From Capitulum mitella (taxonomy: Eukaryota > Arthropoda > Thecostraca > Pollicipedomorpha > Pollicipedidae): DNA of 64,000 nt. The first letter of the stretch is position 1, and each line of letters starts with the position of its first letter. The notes beneath the pieces were generated by a model. That model had not been told where the DNA came from. It worked only from the letters and a program-made list of their open reading frames with translations, and did not search any database. Shown in pieces: positions 1-13,409 of the stretch. Made by a program: the position numbers and the translations under genes. The stretch lies in the NCBI GenBank assembly GCA_030062745.1, contig CP099847.1:27638923-27702922 (forward strand), read 5' to 3'.

Positions 1-400
1 TCCGGCCCGCTGCGCCGAAGCAGGACAGGACCGCCGCCAGATCCCTGTTCACAAGCAAACAAGATAACACTGAGAAAATAGCTGGCGTCGTTTCGAAGAA
101 ACTTGGTCTATCCCCAGCTAAGGTAAGCTCAATTGTGTATACATCAAAACGTCAATGCACTGTCACGGGTCTGGCGACCAGACACATCTTCAACACATCA
201 GATGTCACAGCGGACCCCGTTCAGACGAAAAAAAACACTACCTCTGGTCACGCAGACAGCTTAAAAACATGATGGAAGTACAAGGAGTTGACGGATTGAT
301 AGGCCCTCTGCTTTGTTAGGAACGGAAACAATAAACTCTTTAAACGTGAAGATTAAGTGGTCGAAATCCGGCGTTTTTTTTGGAGGGAGAGGGGGTGGGT
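1..400. other. Left flank, no gene recognised
   Basis: Mixed-composition DNA with no supported coding frame, RNA gene or repeat. The frames on the minus strand near 261-531 are readings of the fold-back arm and its flank. Confidence 0.6.
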
Positions 401-771
401 AATCCTTTAGAAGCGTGCGCCATAAACCAAGCACACTGGATGACACATATACGGCGCGCGTGGCAAAAGGAGACGTCAGCTGTTGCTAGAAACAACAACA
501 TTATGCACTGGAGCTCCAGGTCGTGGATCACCTACTATTCGCTAACCTAACCTAACCTAACCTAACCTAACCTAACCTAACCTAACCTAACCTAACCTAA
601 CCTTACCTAACCTACTGTGTAAAACAAGAGCAAATAGTAGGTGATCTACGACCTGGAGCTCCAGTGCATAATGTTGTTATTTCTAGCAACAGCTGACGTC
701 TCCTTTTGCCACGCGCGCCGTATATGTGTCATCCAGTGTGCTTGGTTTATGGCGCACGCTTCTAAAGGATT
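401..771. mobile_element. Fold-back element with (CCTAA)n core
   Basis: Bases 401-542 and 629-771 are inverted copies of each other, about 142 bp with few mismatches, visible as the same peptide reading on opposite strands. Between them lies a tract of about fourteen CCTAA units (542-614) and a short spacer. A degenerate copy of the left arm, with two CCTAAC-like units and the start of the right arm, occurs at 60289-60410, so this is a dispersed repeat and not a chance structure. CCTAA is the arthropod telomere pentamer. No coding capacity was seen. Possible origins are a MITE-like fold-back element or a non-LTR/SINE-type element that captured telomeric repeats. Confidence 0.75.
542..614. repeat. 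Interstitial telomere-type (CCTAA)n tract
   Basis: About fourteen CCTAA units in one orientation with one visible substitution near 604. All units point the same way, so this is not a head-to-head telomere fusion. It is flanked by the inverted arms of the fold-back element. Confidence 0.95.
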
Positions 772-1559
772 GCCGAGGGGGTGGTCATTCCTGGCCTTGT
801 CCTCGTCTTCCACAACCAAATTTACACGTCGCCGCGCCTCTCCATGGCATTGGATTCGAGTCTCCCCCGTGTACTTCTGTGTTATGCTGAGCTGGCATGT
901 TGCGTCGCGTTTACAGTCGCGTGGCAAACGTTGCTTCAGTCCGTTCTGGTGAAACTGATTTTGGGAGCATCATTACATCAAATTGTTGAAGTGCATAGGG
1001 CAGGAGCGACTGACTCATTACAAAGGACAGAGTTAGCTGACAAGTAGACCGTATCCCTGGAAGATTTGCCAGTTGTTAACGAGCGAAAAACATCGCTAGA
1101 CAATAAGCATCTTACCTTCCAGGAGCCCCAATAAAAAAAAACACGAAACCTTGCTTTGGTTTTTGGTTCGTTGTGTCATATATCAAGAGGAAATAAAAAA
1201 CAAGAGTACGTTCTGGAAATGATGCGCATTCATCGTCCACGGCTGATGAGAACAAGCCGCCAAGACCACGTGGATCCCATGAGAGAGTGAGCGATGTACA
1301 CAACACGGGGCATAATGTGTTCCCTGGAACTGCCAACAGTGACACATCTACCGCAGGTGCAGGTGTATCACATGCAAAGTTCATGGTCAACCAGTGCCAG
1401 CGTACCTCGCCACGCCCAATGTGCCCCCGGTGCCCGGCTCGGCAGGGGGCATGGAGGGGGGGTCTACACTGCTTGTGCGACATGAACCCAACCATTGTTA
1501 TCACGAGGTCCCTGTGACAGGGACCCTCGTCCGTCGTGAGACGTTCATTACGGGACGCG
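772..1559. other. Intergenic, nothing recognised
   Basis: No exon with flanking splice signals, no RNA gene and no clear repeat. The open frames around 1112-1504 overlap each other on both strands and show no domain. Confidence 0.55.
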
Positions 1560-1751
1560 TGGGGCCCGGCGCCAACCGGCCCGCCGGCCGGGCCTCCGTC
1601 ACGTGGCCCGTCTCCGCCCTTGAGGACGGCGTCACGTGCGCCCTGCAGCGCCGCCCTTGAGCATGGGCCGGCTCACGAGCCGCGCTGCCTCCGCCGCCTC
1701 CGCCGCTGCCGCGCCGCTGATGACGCTGTGTTCTGGACGAGCGTGTCGTGA

Positions 1752-1860
1752 CAGGCCGAGTCGGGCCGAGCCGAGCCGAGCCGAACCGAGCAGGAATGAG
1801 CCGAGCCCCGGGCCGAGCCGAGCCCCGGGCCGAGCCGAGCCGAGCCGGGCCGGATCGGGC
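1752..1860. repeat. (GAGCC)n-type pentamer array
   Basis: Imperfect runs of GAGCC with GGGCC and GAACC variants, interrupted by CCCCGGGCC. The complement reads as repeated LGSARLGSARL, typical of a translated repeat and not of a gene. Confidence 0.85.
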
Positions 1861-2344
1861 CGCGGCGACAGCCCGGTAAATATGGCAGCCTGTTCAGGTA
1901 TGCAGCACGGCCGGGTGGCAGCCCGCGGGAAGCCCTCGCCGGCCAAGACGGATGCCGTGGAAAGCGGCCGCCGACGGCCGCCGACGGCCGCCGCGTGAGC
2001 GATGGCGCCGCTCGCCGGCGGTCGTGTCTGCCGGCGCTCGTGACCGGCTCGGGGCGGGACCGGCCGCCGCCCGGGACAGCGCCCCGGGTCGGCTTTAGGG
2101 CGTATCGGGCCCACCCCTCCCGCGAACCGCGAGGAGGAGTGATGCCAAATCCGGGGGAGGTTCCGTCTGCCGTGTCTCGCGGCCGTCCGGCTGCCTGTCG
2201 ACAGGCTCAGGGAACGGCCGCCTGCCGGGTCCGGAACAGACGAGCCGCCGGCGGAGCGCGTCACGGGGATCCTGATCCTCAGCTCAGCAGACACGACCGG
2301 CGGCGGCACGCGATCCCGCACACGCGCATCCCGGGCTGGCGGCC

Positions 2345-2655
2345 AGCCGTGGGAGCCGGGCGGCCGGCCGTGAGGGCCGGGCGGACCGCCGTGAGGGTCA
2401 GGCGGCTGCCGTGAGGGTCAGGCGGCTGCCGTGAGGGCCGGGCGTACCTCCGTGAGGACCGGGCGGCCGCCGTGAGGGCCAGGCGGTTGACGTGAGGGCT
2501 GAACTAGGAAGCCTCCGTGAGGGTCAGGCCGCTGCCGTGAGGGCCGTGAGGGCCGGGCGGACCGCCGTGAGGGTCAGGCGGCTGCCGTGAGGGCTGGGCG
2601 TACCGCCGTGAGGGTCAGGCCGCTGCCGTGAGGGCCGTGAGGGCCGGGCCGGTCA
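2345..2655. repeat. GC-rich minisatellite, ~20-27 bp unit
   Basis: About a dozen units built on GCCGTGAGGG followed by TCAGGCGGCT or CCGGGCGGAC. One divergent insertion near 2490-2515 contains CTAGGAAGCCTC. Unit length varies, so the array does not preserve a reading frame. Confidence 0.9.
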
Positions 2656-2870
2656 GGCCGTGGGACGCTCGGGACGGAGCGTCCCAGCGCGGCGGCGGCG
2701 GCCTCGCCTCCGGGACGCCTCGGCCGGCCGTGACCGACGCTCGAGACACGACCGTGAGGCGCGGCTCCCGGCCGGGCGCCGCGGGCCGGCCGGCTCCCAC
2801 CATTATCGGCGAGAGCGGCCCGGTCGGCTGGGGGCGCCCCCGGCGGTGCAAATGTCAGGGCCTCGGATGT

Positions 2871-5800
2871 TGCTCTGTTGGGCGGTGAAAGGCAGCGCGG
2901 ACATGGAGGGAGCACTTACTTGCCCCGCAAAAAACAGACAAAACTGCACGTCGACGCCAATGTGGCGGGTAGTACGGGGAAAAGTAGGAAGGTCACCGTC
3001 AAGGAGGTAGTGTGAGCCAATGGCGCCCCTGCGGCTACAGACAATCGGTTAAAAAGCTACAATTAAATCAGTGCGGCCAAGTTCATATGATGGAACGGCT
3101 TTTGATCGAATGCTCCTTGAGAATGTTAAGCTAAAACAATGAAAACGTTCGGTGTTGTAGATTAATAGTTGTGACGGCAATATGTCTTGTAGACGACTAT
3201 GTTATTACAGATCATCTAAAGTTCGCGCCGTAGCACAAACTCCATAGAAAGTGCCTATGCACGCTAAAGGATAATAACGCTTAACACCATCATGTGACCC
3301 CATTGGAAGAAACGTTCAGTTGGGGCACAAGTGTTCAATTGCTGCGATCCAAATGCAACGTATTACGTAAAATGATTGCTTTATCTCCACCTTTTGTTCC
3401 TCTTCCAATAAATTTCACAGTTCTTGTGCTGTGCTTTACTTTCTGTTTCAGCATTCCTGTGATCTGATTTCCCGAAACACGATAAAACTCTCAAAATCAG
3501 ATTAAGTTGCTGGCGTCATCCGCATCAACGTATTTCTCTGAAAACGTGGGTCCAGTTTTGCTGCAAACAAGGCATCTGAGAACTCGGACAAAGCCTTTCC
3601 TTATTCACGCAAGGACTGTAATATATCTTGGCGTCCCAGGTATGGTGGATCCCGGATGCATCCTCTGCTTTTGCTGAGCGACCATGTCCAGCCATAGAAC
3701 GGGGAAGGCGGGAAGACTGGGTGTCTGGGGATGGACTGGTCGCCATCCTTACCAAAGGAACAGGTCCATCGCTAAACGCAGACAAAAACGATGCGAAGGA
3801 CGTAGGAACAAAGAGCCGGTTGAGACATAAGAAATGAAGGGTGGACGACGAGCTGAGAATTCTTGCAAAATCACTTCTGTGTCCCCGCCGTCATACAGTC
3901 CAAACGGGTAAAAATTCGATGTTCAGTTGAAACCGTGACTCCGACGCGCTCGCTTTTTAAAAACAAATCCCTAACACGTGCCGTCGTGCCGTGTTGCTAT
4001 GCCGCTCAATACGTACGTCAACGGGCGTCCCAGACCATAAAACTGGTTGGTTTTTGGATGACGTCAGATTCGCAAACAATGATCCCATAAAAACTACTAC
4101 ACGTTTGGTATCAGTTGCCCAGCTTTCAGACAACAAAGATAAAACTGGTTACATGCTTCTTCATTTTGCCTTCTTCATTTGCATTCAGCTATCACTGGGA
4201 AAACGCGGTAATGCACTGGATCCGAGGGCGGGCAACACCACGTCACGTTACCGTGGCGTCGTCACACCACAAGTTACCGCGTTACGTGCGCCGGGGCGCC
4301 GGCCACCATACGTCGCGATTCGTCACGCACACCGCCGTCGTCACGACACATCGGTCGCCGTCGTCGAGACGGATCGGGCGCCGTCGTCACTGACACATGA
4401 CTGTTTCGTCACGTTGTTACTTCGTTCCCTGGGAGCCGATGTGTCACAAGGCCGAGAGCGGAGTAACGCTTGCCAAATGACAGCTCTGTCGCTTTCCTTT
4501 CTCCAGGGAATGTGTAACAGAGCTTCGGCACGGCGGGGCCGACTACGGCAGCCGTCTAGCACGATAATTCTGCACACAAGAAATACGACGGGAATGAAAA
4601 ATGAATGTGGTGATCACGCATCACGAAATGCATCGGTAATGTGCCGGTCACATTCAATTCACGGAATCGAGTTCTATGAAAATGCGCAGTTATTTACTCC
4701 TGCGACAGCCGTATTTTGAGATATTCATGTTTACGGCGCCCGAAAGGATGAATATGTACATTATGAAGTAAATTACGTGAAAGATGTTCGCATGCCGTAC
4801 TCTGAGCAAGTGTTAACTATGACAAACGAGTCGCTACGTAATAAAAGCCGCACTTTGTGCGAATGCGACAGTTCTCCGAACCGCTTTAGTGAGCACAACA
4901 ATGCCTTGTCTTGCTAAGTGTTTGCGTTATTACGGGCGGACCCTCGCTGATGACTCATCAAGATTTTCTTTGTTTGGAGGCCCGTGTGGCAATGCTGGCT
5001 GTGTGTTTAGCTCCTTCGCCATGACCCTCACCCCAGCCGTCATTTGCCATTCGACGTCGGAAAGGCGTTGTGGCACTTCGCCGGTGGCTTAAAACACCAA
5101 AGATGTATTCCGAGAGTAGCTTGGCAGGCTAGGTACCATGTCTGGGTACGCTGTACGCACCTACCTCCATGCCTGTGTGGACTTTCTGGCACTGATTACT
5201 AAGGGTTGATAGCCGCAGCCGAATGTATTCTCACAAAAAGACAACCGATGTGATGCCTCTAGATTTCGTTGCTGATACCGTGATGCGCCTTTGATCCCTA
5301 CCGCACGATCTGATCCGCCGGCGATTTGTTCCTGTTACCAGGCGGGGTCACGCGGGTCAAGCGCCCTCCGGAGAAGGCTAGACGTGCGTGAAAACAGACC
5401 CCGTCATCAATCTCGGCTGGGAGCGAACCCTAACTGACGCGGAAAATGGACGACCGACGGTCCGGGCCGTGATTTGAGACGTCTCCGACCGTTCGTCTGA
5501 TTTGAGGATCGCGTGGAGGTGCGGCTGGTGCTCGTTGCTTGTGCACCGTCACGGAGCATTTTGGTAACCTCAACGATGCAGCGAACAACAACTGCGAGCG
5601 GGCCGACGGCGCGACGGGGCCGTTACGGTAACCGTCACCTTGGTGTTCAAATAATTATCCAGCGTGATGCTTATCTAAAGTTCCTTGGGGTTCAATTGCC
5701 ATTAACTCTGAACCCGTTTCGACGCTAAAGGTACCTTCGGATGTTCCCAATAGATGACAGTGGCGACTTTAGGGTGACATTTACTTTCAATTAAGATGGA

Positions 5801-6449
5801 GTGGAGATGGTGGAAACGGTGACGCTTTGGTTGTTTCCCGTCAGTCCCCAGTTTATCTGTGGCTGGACGAAATGTTTGTTTTAACCCGACGCTGGCTGCA
5901 TATCAACCACGTAAGTGCTAGAGAAATCAGACGAGAAATATATTTTCCCGAAGGGTAGCACGAAACGTCACTGGCGATGCAACGGCAGATGATAAAGCTG
6001 CTGACATTGTGCCGTACAATCTTTCTCCTATCATTTACATTTTATAGCCACCAGATTTAAATGGTAACAATGATCCATATCAGACGCATAAAACGAACTA
6101 AATGGGTCCAGTAACCAAGATTCGGCAAAATCGTAATGAGCTCTTAAAACATGGAGGAAATACTATGGTTGCTGAACGATACCACACTGTCCTGTTTTTG
6201 AGGACAGTCGCAGGACATGAGAAGCAGCTTCACATTTCTGTGCGGGGTGTTTTGGCTCCAAACAAGTCCAAAAACATCAAACGTAGTCATCTTCAGCTTG
6301 GACTGCTAGGTCCAAACGAGCTTCCTTCATACATCTCGTCTCGAAACCGACCTGAATTCGTTACCGTCGTCGTGATGCGACCTGCTGATTAGAAATCTCA
6401 CCGTGATATAAAACAGACCCGCTGCCCGTCGGTGGTCGGCCTTGAAAAC
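2871..6449. other. Intergenic, nothing recognised except a CGTCAC-rich patch
   Basis: Unique-looking DNA. A patch at about 4225-4425 repeats CGTCAC and CGTCGTC irregularly and is CpG-rich. A frame of about 240 codons crosses it (3991-4719) but shows no domain and no splice context. Confidence 0.5.
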
Positions 6450-9400
6450 TATGCGATTACCGAGACAGGACCACCTGGGAGACGCCGCGATGAAAGCAGG
6501 TCCACGTAAGCGAGGGATTTTCCGCTCCGCTGGAAACCAGCCCCCTGACATAATCACGCCAATTTGTACTGGACGCCGTTACGAACGCCGGACAAGAACC
6601 GCGCGCAAAAACCGGCCGACTCTTCAAAAGCCTTCGGCGGGGAGCCGTGCGAAGAATCGGGCTCCCATTGAGAGGGCAGGGCATCTTCCCCGGTCGCTTA
6701 CAGGCTCGGAGGACCGTCTTTTTGCGGCCGTCGCCCGCCATGGGCCGGTCCGGCGCAGGAGACGATGCCCCGTGACGTCACGTGACGGGACGGCCGGGAG
6801 GTAAGTCTGGAGCGGGCGCTGGTGACGGACGTGGGACTCTGCTGGGGCACGTCGGCTGACGGGCTCCCGCGGGGTGAGATAGGCATCTGGAGCCGCTCTC
6901 CGAGCTCCAAATGGTCGCCGGACGACCGGGAAGGATGAGACTACAGAGGGTCCGGGATTTCAGGTGTCCCGTCGCCATCCGTCGCCGTGGGAAGCGGCGG
7001 ATTTGACGACGCGACCTTCACGCGCTTGGGTCACAAACTAAGCCCGATCTGCGAGTGAACACGCCGCCTTGACGTCTCCGGAATACGAGGCATTTGTGGT
7101 GCAAGTATTTGTGGCGGACCATTGTTTTTTTCGGCGTAAACGCGGGTTCTGTGAACGACACCTGAAGCACCAATTCCTCCATGCCATCGACTGTGTCACT
7201 AAGTTCATGAAACATATCAGGCACGCCGAAATCATCATCGCATCCCACAGAACTTCACATAGACTGGACAGGCTATGGAAGATGTCACTTTCGCGATGTT
7301 ACCAAGAGTTTCGCACAAAACAAGCACTTTATGCGAACTACACTGCGAACTTTAGCACTTTAACGATGATTGGCTGAAGATCACGGATTATCAAACAGGC
7401 ATTCGTTTACATTTGGAACCAATCTGTGTGGACACGTTTTGACAAGCTACGCAATAATGGGTGTTTCCTATACATAGCTGTGAGGTAACTTGCGTGCATG
7501 AAATAAGCGCGCGGTCTAATTACAGACGCAATGAAGGTACGCTTCATCAAACGCTTTATGAAACAAATGAAGGAACTTCTGAATCTTTGTCTTTTCTTAT
7601 AAAGTTGTTAAAAGCAATAGGGAGTGATAAATGCGCATCAGCATTGGAAACTAGAAACCATGGAGAACATTCGAAAGCTGCGATGATCCTATCCATGCCA
7701 AGCCATGCCGTTTGTGTTAAAAACTAAAAACGCGAATGTCATAGCCCATTTGCTCTCCGCTCCGTCACGCTTGAAAGCAGGCGAAGAGTCTGCTGGTCTG
7801 CGTCAGCGACAGAATAGCTCGCGAGATAGCCGTGTTTGTTTCGGCAGAGAACGCTGACCGGCCCGGGCGACTGTGATCGGGTCCGGCTCGTCGACTTCAT
7901 TTACTCGGGGGTCCCCAAAGCCCGATTTCCGCGAACTCGTCCGCAGAAAAACTGCTGACGCCGCGCTCCGTCGGCGGCATCCACTGCGGGCACCTCCCGG
8001 CTGGAGGGACCACCCGCCGAGCGCCGGTCCCGAGCGGCCGGCAGCCGCGCATCTGGCAGCCCGCGCCGCGCGGCCAGATTCCCGCCACCGTCGGAGGCCG
8101 AGTGCAGGTCGGACCGGTTGTTGACGTCATCGGGACTCGCCTCAACGGATACGCCTGGTCAGCGGCGGAGAGTGCGACCTTCGGCCGGTTTGGGAGCGAG
8201 CCAACTCGTTTGGTGTCGGCTCGCAACACGTCATGACGAGGACGTTGGTCCTGGCCGTGAAAAGTGCGGTCACGACCTTTGTCAGAACGTCAATAATAAG
8301 TGACACCTCAGCTCCCCTCTGGGACTATTCCACGTTTACCGCCGGCATCGCAAGAGACCGACGAAGTACATCCTTGGACACATCTTTTGAGTCTCTGCCG
8401 CCTCGTCCTCACGAAGTTACGGCCCATCTAGACAAATCACTGCACTGGTTCCGAGGGCAGGGACACGTGCGACGGATGGACCTCGAATCCATCAGTAATT
8501 CTAATGACTAAATGGTTTAATGCAGCAATGCATGCGCTGTAGAAGCTATGCTTGATCAACACCAAAGACTACTGATCTTCAGTCTACTTGTGCAAAAAAC
8601 TGTAGATCCTTGATTTAATGATAATGGTGACGGTCTTAGCGGCGCCATTCAGTTAACTAAGCTCGCAAATTGTGTTGGAAAACAGAGTAATACATCACGT
8701 TTTGTGAAGTTCTTCACAGAAAATTGGTATACGACGCGTGATAAGAACTGTGATGTATTACCAACCGGTTCTCATTCGGTGGCCGGAAAAAAGAAATACA
8801 GTTACGCTCACATGCTCCTTGCGGCATTCGACATGTTCCTTGTGACAGAATTCGCAAGAGTTATTTGTCAGTTGGCCTTTTCCAGTCGTGAAAAAGATAC
8901 CAATACCAGAGAGCCAACGGACGGCTTATACAATGACGATTACAAAGCTGTTCGTTTAACTCGCCACGGTTCACGGGCACAGACGGAGTGTCCGGACAAC
9001 AGCAAATTTTACCGTCCCCGGCGCACCTGGAGGTCTTACATCCAGCGCCTCCAGGCCATTCGGACTTGAACTAAACTGAATTCATCCTTGGAGACCAACA
9101 CGTTCAGATAATTTCAGTTCCTGAACAACGGAAATAGCCTTCAGCATTCCGAGCGATTAAAACGCATGATTCGTGAGCAGTGCTTCATTGCTAAAGTGCT
9201 TCAACTGGAAATATCACATTCGAGTAGGAAAAGTCACTGCTGCTTCTCTTCCGTGCACCTAACCAGGCCATCCTCACCACTTTCAATTCACGTGGAAATG
9301 GAACTGAACAATGGGGCCCAAATGTAATCCGTGATGTTTTACCCATTTACATTGCGGGCGGACTTCTAAAAATTCTGGGCAACGGCGCACCCGATACCAT

Positions 9401-9660
9401 AACAATGCGAGAGGGCCTTGAAGATTTATTCCCGGAATATTACTCCCGGAATATGATCAAAGACGTATTACGGGAAGACCAATTTCAATCAGGCTCTAAA
9501 TCATGCGAAGTGATTTCATCGAATGCAACGATACCAGTGTAATCATTTTAATGTATCACCTTAATTCTCATTTCAATACTTATACACCAAAACCTTTGGT
9601 CTCAAAGCCATATATGTATGTAAACTATGCAACACGATAAGCTGGTGTTTCGATGAAATT
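6450..9660. other. Intergenic with CpG-rich patches at ~6450-7010 and ~7860-8240
   Basis: Two moderately GC-rich patches in ordinary DNA. The 121-codon frame at 8704-9069 is isolated and has no recognisable domain or repeat pattern. No RNA gene seen. Confidence 0.45.
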
Positions 9661-9689
9661 CTCGACGGGAAGCCTGGACGTTCACCGAG

Positions 9690-10260
9690 GGAATTACGGA
9701 CGCCGCTTTGTCAACGCGTTCTCTCGCTGTGTTGATGGCACGCTCGCTCCAGAAACGACCCCCTTGTGTGCCGTCAGTCCGCGTATCTGCACGGACTGAT
9801 CCCGAGCTGTCCGTATCTCGCTCAGATCCCGAGCCTGGAACAGCAGCCCCTGGAGCAGCGGGCCTCCGCGCGGCCCCTCTTGGGCCCCTCCCGGGCCCCG
9901 CCGGCCGGCACCACACAATGGCCAGCCGGGTCCACTCGTGACCGGTCAAGTCAAGGTCACGTCGCCACCAGTCATGCCGAGTGGACGTCGTTAGGCATAC
10001 CTCAATTACGGTCGGCCTGCTGCATGCCGGCCGACAGAGGCCGCCGTCGAGCCGTTTGCCCCGCTCACGCCACGTCACCGCGCCGGTTCCGTGTTGTTGC
10101 TCCCGCGCCGGGGTACAGGTGCAGGCCGGCCTGATCTGAATAGAGCGGGCGGCCTGCCGGTGCTCGGCGAGGGGGGGGGGGCTGGCGGATGGACCCGGGC
10201 CGCGGACCGTGAGAGATGGCTTTGGTCGAAGGGCGGACGGCCGGTCACGAGAGAATGGCG
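9690..10260. other. CpG-rich block 2
   Basis: GC-rich stretch with overlapping open frames on both strands and a run of about eleven G near 10170-10182. No domain recognised. Confidence 0.5.
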
Positions 10261-13200
10261 TCGGTGACGAATGTCAAGGACAAGAGGTGATCACGGTGAT
10301 CGTGGGAGGGCGTGCAAATGCTCATCGTGATTCTGTGAAAACCCCGGGTAGTTTTCGTGCTGATGAATGCCGGCCACTGTCCAGTCGCCGAGTGGATACT
10401 GGAACCGCTGTTTCCGGAAAACGTTCTGCGGTCTCTATGTTTTATGGTCTCTATGCTCAAAGGGCGCAGAATTTGACCGCCGTGCACAGCTAGGATGCAT
10501 TTCGATCTGCCATTCCCTGGCCCGCAAGAATGCAGGCTCTAATCGATAAGAACTTTATTTTTGCAACAAGCCATCTGTGCACGAATGAGTGCTCAGCGTG
10601 TGATCCAAAGATCTGGGTCTGCCTGTTGATCCCAGCGCGAACAAAGCGTGACCTCTGAGTCGACACCAGGCGCAGATAGATAAACCGAGAGTGACAGCTG
10701 AATGGCAAACGCTAACTATTTATGAGCCGTTCTACAGAGCTGGCATTGGACCATCGGCGAGTCCATGGCACCCTAATGGGCGTAAAATATGCGGCGGCGA
10801 TTGCAGGCCGCTGCAGGTGTCACTGCAAGGCCAGCTGTGACCGGCAGGGCGCACCCAGCTCAGCTTCCGAGAGAGCTGAGTACAGTGTCTGGCAGAGGCG
10901 CACCCACGAACGGGGACCTCGGTCCTCTCATACGCTGTCAGCTGGAATGGTGCAAACACAGCGTAGTTTACAGAAGAAATGACGAAGTGGTGAGTTGTAT
11001 CCCAAAAAGGCGTGAAGTAATGGATTATCGCATCACCTGCGAACGGATCTTCCATAAAATCTGGAACCTAGAAGACCCAGGGCTCCAATGGGCCAGAACT
11101 TATCGCAAGGTCGACCCGGGTGCGCCTCTGCTGCCTGGAGATAGTGTCACCAACGCCCAGCGGTCTGCAGCGTTTAGCCGGAGTCATGATCACGGTGGTC
11201 GGCAAGGACAAAACGACGTCCGAATTTGCACGTGACCCGGCTTCATAGCAAAGCCAATCCCAGACTCGCTGCGTGAAAAGAAGACACATCCGATTACTGG
11301 TCACGTAAACGGACAAACATTTGACAAAGTGAAACTGAAAACAATACCGATATGTCACAAAGTAGACAAGGATATTCCGTGGTCTCTTTATAATCTCTGT
11401 GGGAAGAAAACGTTCTTGGAACTTTTTCCAGTATCGTTTCTGATGTGTTTTGCACAGAATTCAAGACGACTATTCAGTTCTAGGATGAACTGTGATTATG
11501 AGAGACTATGCGTAAAACTGTAACATTGGCCGAAACTAAGTGACTCAAAATTCCCTTGGGACCTTCCCCACACAATGTTTAGCAATCTCCAGGCCATGCC
11601 CTCCAGTCGTTTTTGCTGGTTGTCACCAAGCAGCAGAAAGCCTGAGAAACTAACCAGCATTGAAACAGTCATTTCCTTCACATTGCCTGAACCCGATATA
11701 AACTGTCAAAGGTTCACATACTTGTCACATCAGTGAACCGTTTTCACTGTGGGCGCTTCTATGATTTGCATGGCCAGGACTGTCTTGCACTTCCAACTCC
11801 CGCCTATCATGACGTACCTGCCACCCGCTGTCTGATGGCCTATACTGCAATACCTGCACGCTCCCGCCAACGGAGACTTACCGCGTGGTGTTCATACGAG
11901 CCACGCCACGCTTCGTCGATCGCAAACACGGCCCTCGCAACAATGGTCAATCACAGCAGTCGCACTGCGCAACAGAAGGGGGCGCGGCTCCGACTGTCGA
12001 CAGGCTTGTTTAAACAGCGCGGCAGTAAAACACAAACTGCGCTAACCATATTCTGCATTGCAGATACCAGGGGCAAAGCGGCCTTGCGTCCTTAGAAATA
12101 GCTTTCGTGATGATAAAAATCGTATCTATTAATGTATCGCACAAGAGAAGCTATCTGAATGGCACGACAGCCCTTGGTTGTTTTGAAATATGCTACAAGA
12201 GCATTTGCTGTATCAGTCAACGTACGATTTCCATACACCCATGTTTATGTCCGTACCGGCTGATTGATCAGTCAGGAAACTTCTGGCGTGAATGTGATAA
12301 GTGGATGAGTTTCGCAAATTTGACTGATAGCGTAGATGTTTGGAGAGATGGTAACAGAGGTGAGTGATTCGAAAATCGGCTTCTCACTGAAAATACTAGT
12401 ATCCGACCTGGCAGCACCGATATTACGGAACACTGAAAAGCAGTTAAGGTCTTCCCAAAATATGGCCAGCATTTTCATACGGTTTCAAAGCCGGGAACCA
12501 ACAGCAGCATTAAATCCCGCTTTACAAGCACCGTTTACGCAATTGACGATCGCAATCGTCACATGCCGCCACGTTTGTCACGTGACGACCGGACGATGCG
12601 AGACAGAGCTCTTGGCGAGAGGACAGAATCACGAGGCGCAGCGATGACGAGGTCATAGGCCGCCGACGTCCGACTTCCGACTCACAGCCAGCATCGTGAA
12701 AGTGAGCAGACAACTGTCTGCAAGCAGCGCGAATGAAAGCTGTCTTCAGTTCCTTCCAGTTAACGAAGTACGAGGTGAATAATAAATAAGGAGTAAACAA
12801 GAATACCAAGTGAAGGCTGTCTTAAATTTCCTCCAGTTAACCCAGGGCATTCGCTTGTGAAAGGCACAACGAAAAAAGTTTCGTTGGAATTGCAATCGTG
12901 GTTACGATAACAACCAAAATTGCTCACTTTTAAAGTCGCGGTCTGAACGCAGACAACTGATGACGAAACCTGGAACTCATTTCCATCTCGTTTAAATTCT
13001 GTGTTCTTGGTTCGTAAAGAAAAATAAACCAAAGCGTGACAATCCGACATCCGAGGAATCAGTCACTCATCGAATGTCGAATCAAGACTTGGTTGTGAAA
13101 TTTTCATTTAAGGCGAGCCAGACCGGTCTGAATGCTTGCTGGTATTATGGGATGGTGCCAGATACGGAGTCGTACTACAACTGCACATGATTAATCGACC

Positions 13201-13400
13201 GAAATCATCATTTCTGATCTGCTGCCAGGAGCAAGTACATCCGCCGAAGAGATGTGGCACGACGTGAATTAAGATCAACGATATGACGTGTTAACCTGTA
13301 CCGCACAAAGTTGGCAGGGTCCAGCGAATGCCGAAAATATGAGCGCAGGAAATCGACATTTAACCCATCTAAACGCAAACCACATTACGATAATCATTTC
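10261..13400. other. Intergenic, nothing recognised
   Basis: Ordinary composition. Short open frames only, none with a domain. No tandem repeat or terminal-repeat element was found by eye. Confidence 0.5.
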
Positions 13401-13409
13401 CGACGAGTA

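Larger units (their letters stand above)
1560..2870. other. CpG-rich block 1, largely satellite-like
   Basis: Very GC- and CpG-rich, bounded by ordinary DNA. It contains a GAGCC-type pentamer array (1752-1860) and a minisatellite (2345-2655). Overlapping open frames of 70-230 codons occur on both strands because stops are rare, and none shows a domain. It could be a promoter-type CpG island or simply degenerate tandem repeat DNA. Confidence 0.6.

Noticed and set aside
542-614. Ancient telomere fusion or true chromosome end
   Set aside because: All CCTAA units run in one direction and are enclosed by inverted arms that recur elsewhere, so this is a dispersed element.
1632-2321. 229-codon minus-strand frame
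   Set aside because: Much of it is the translated GAGCC pentamer array and flanking CpG-rich DNA.
3991-4719. 242-codon plus-strand frame
   Set aside because: No recognised domain or splice signals; it crosses a CGTCAC-rich patch where stops are rare.
8704-9069. 121-codon frame in ordinary-composition DNA
   Set aside because: Isolated, with no domain or family resemblance; length is within chance expectation over 64 kb.
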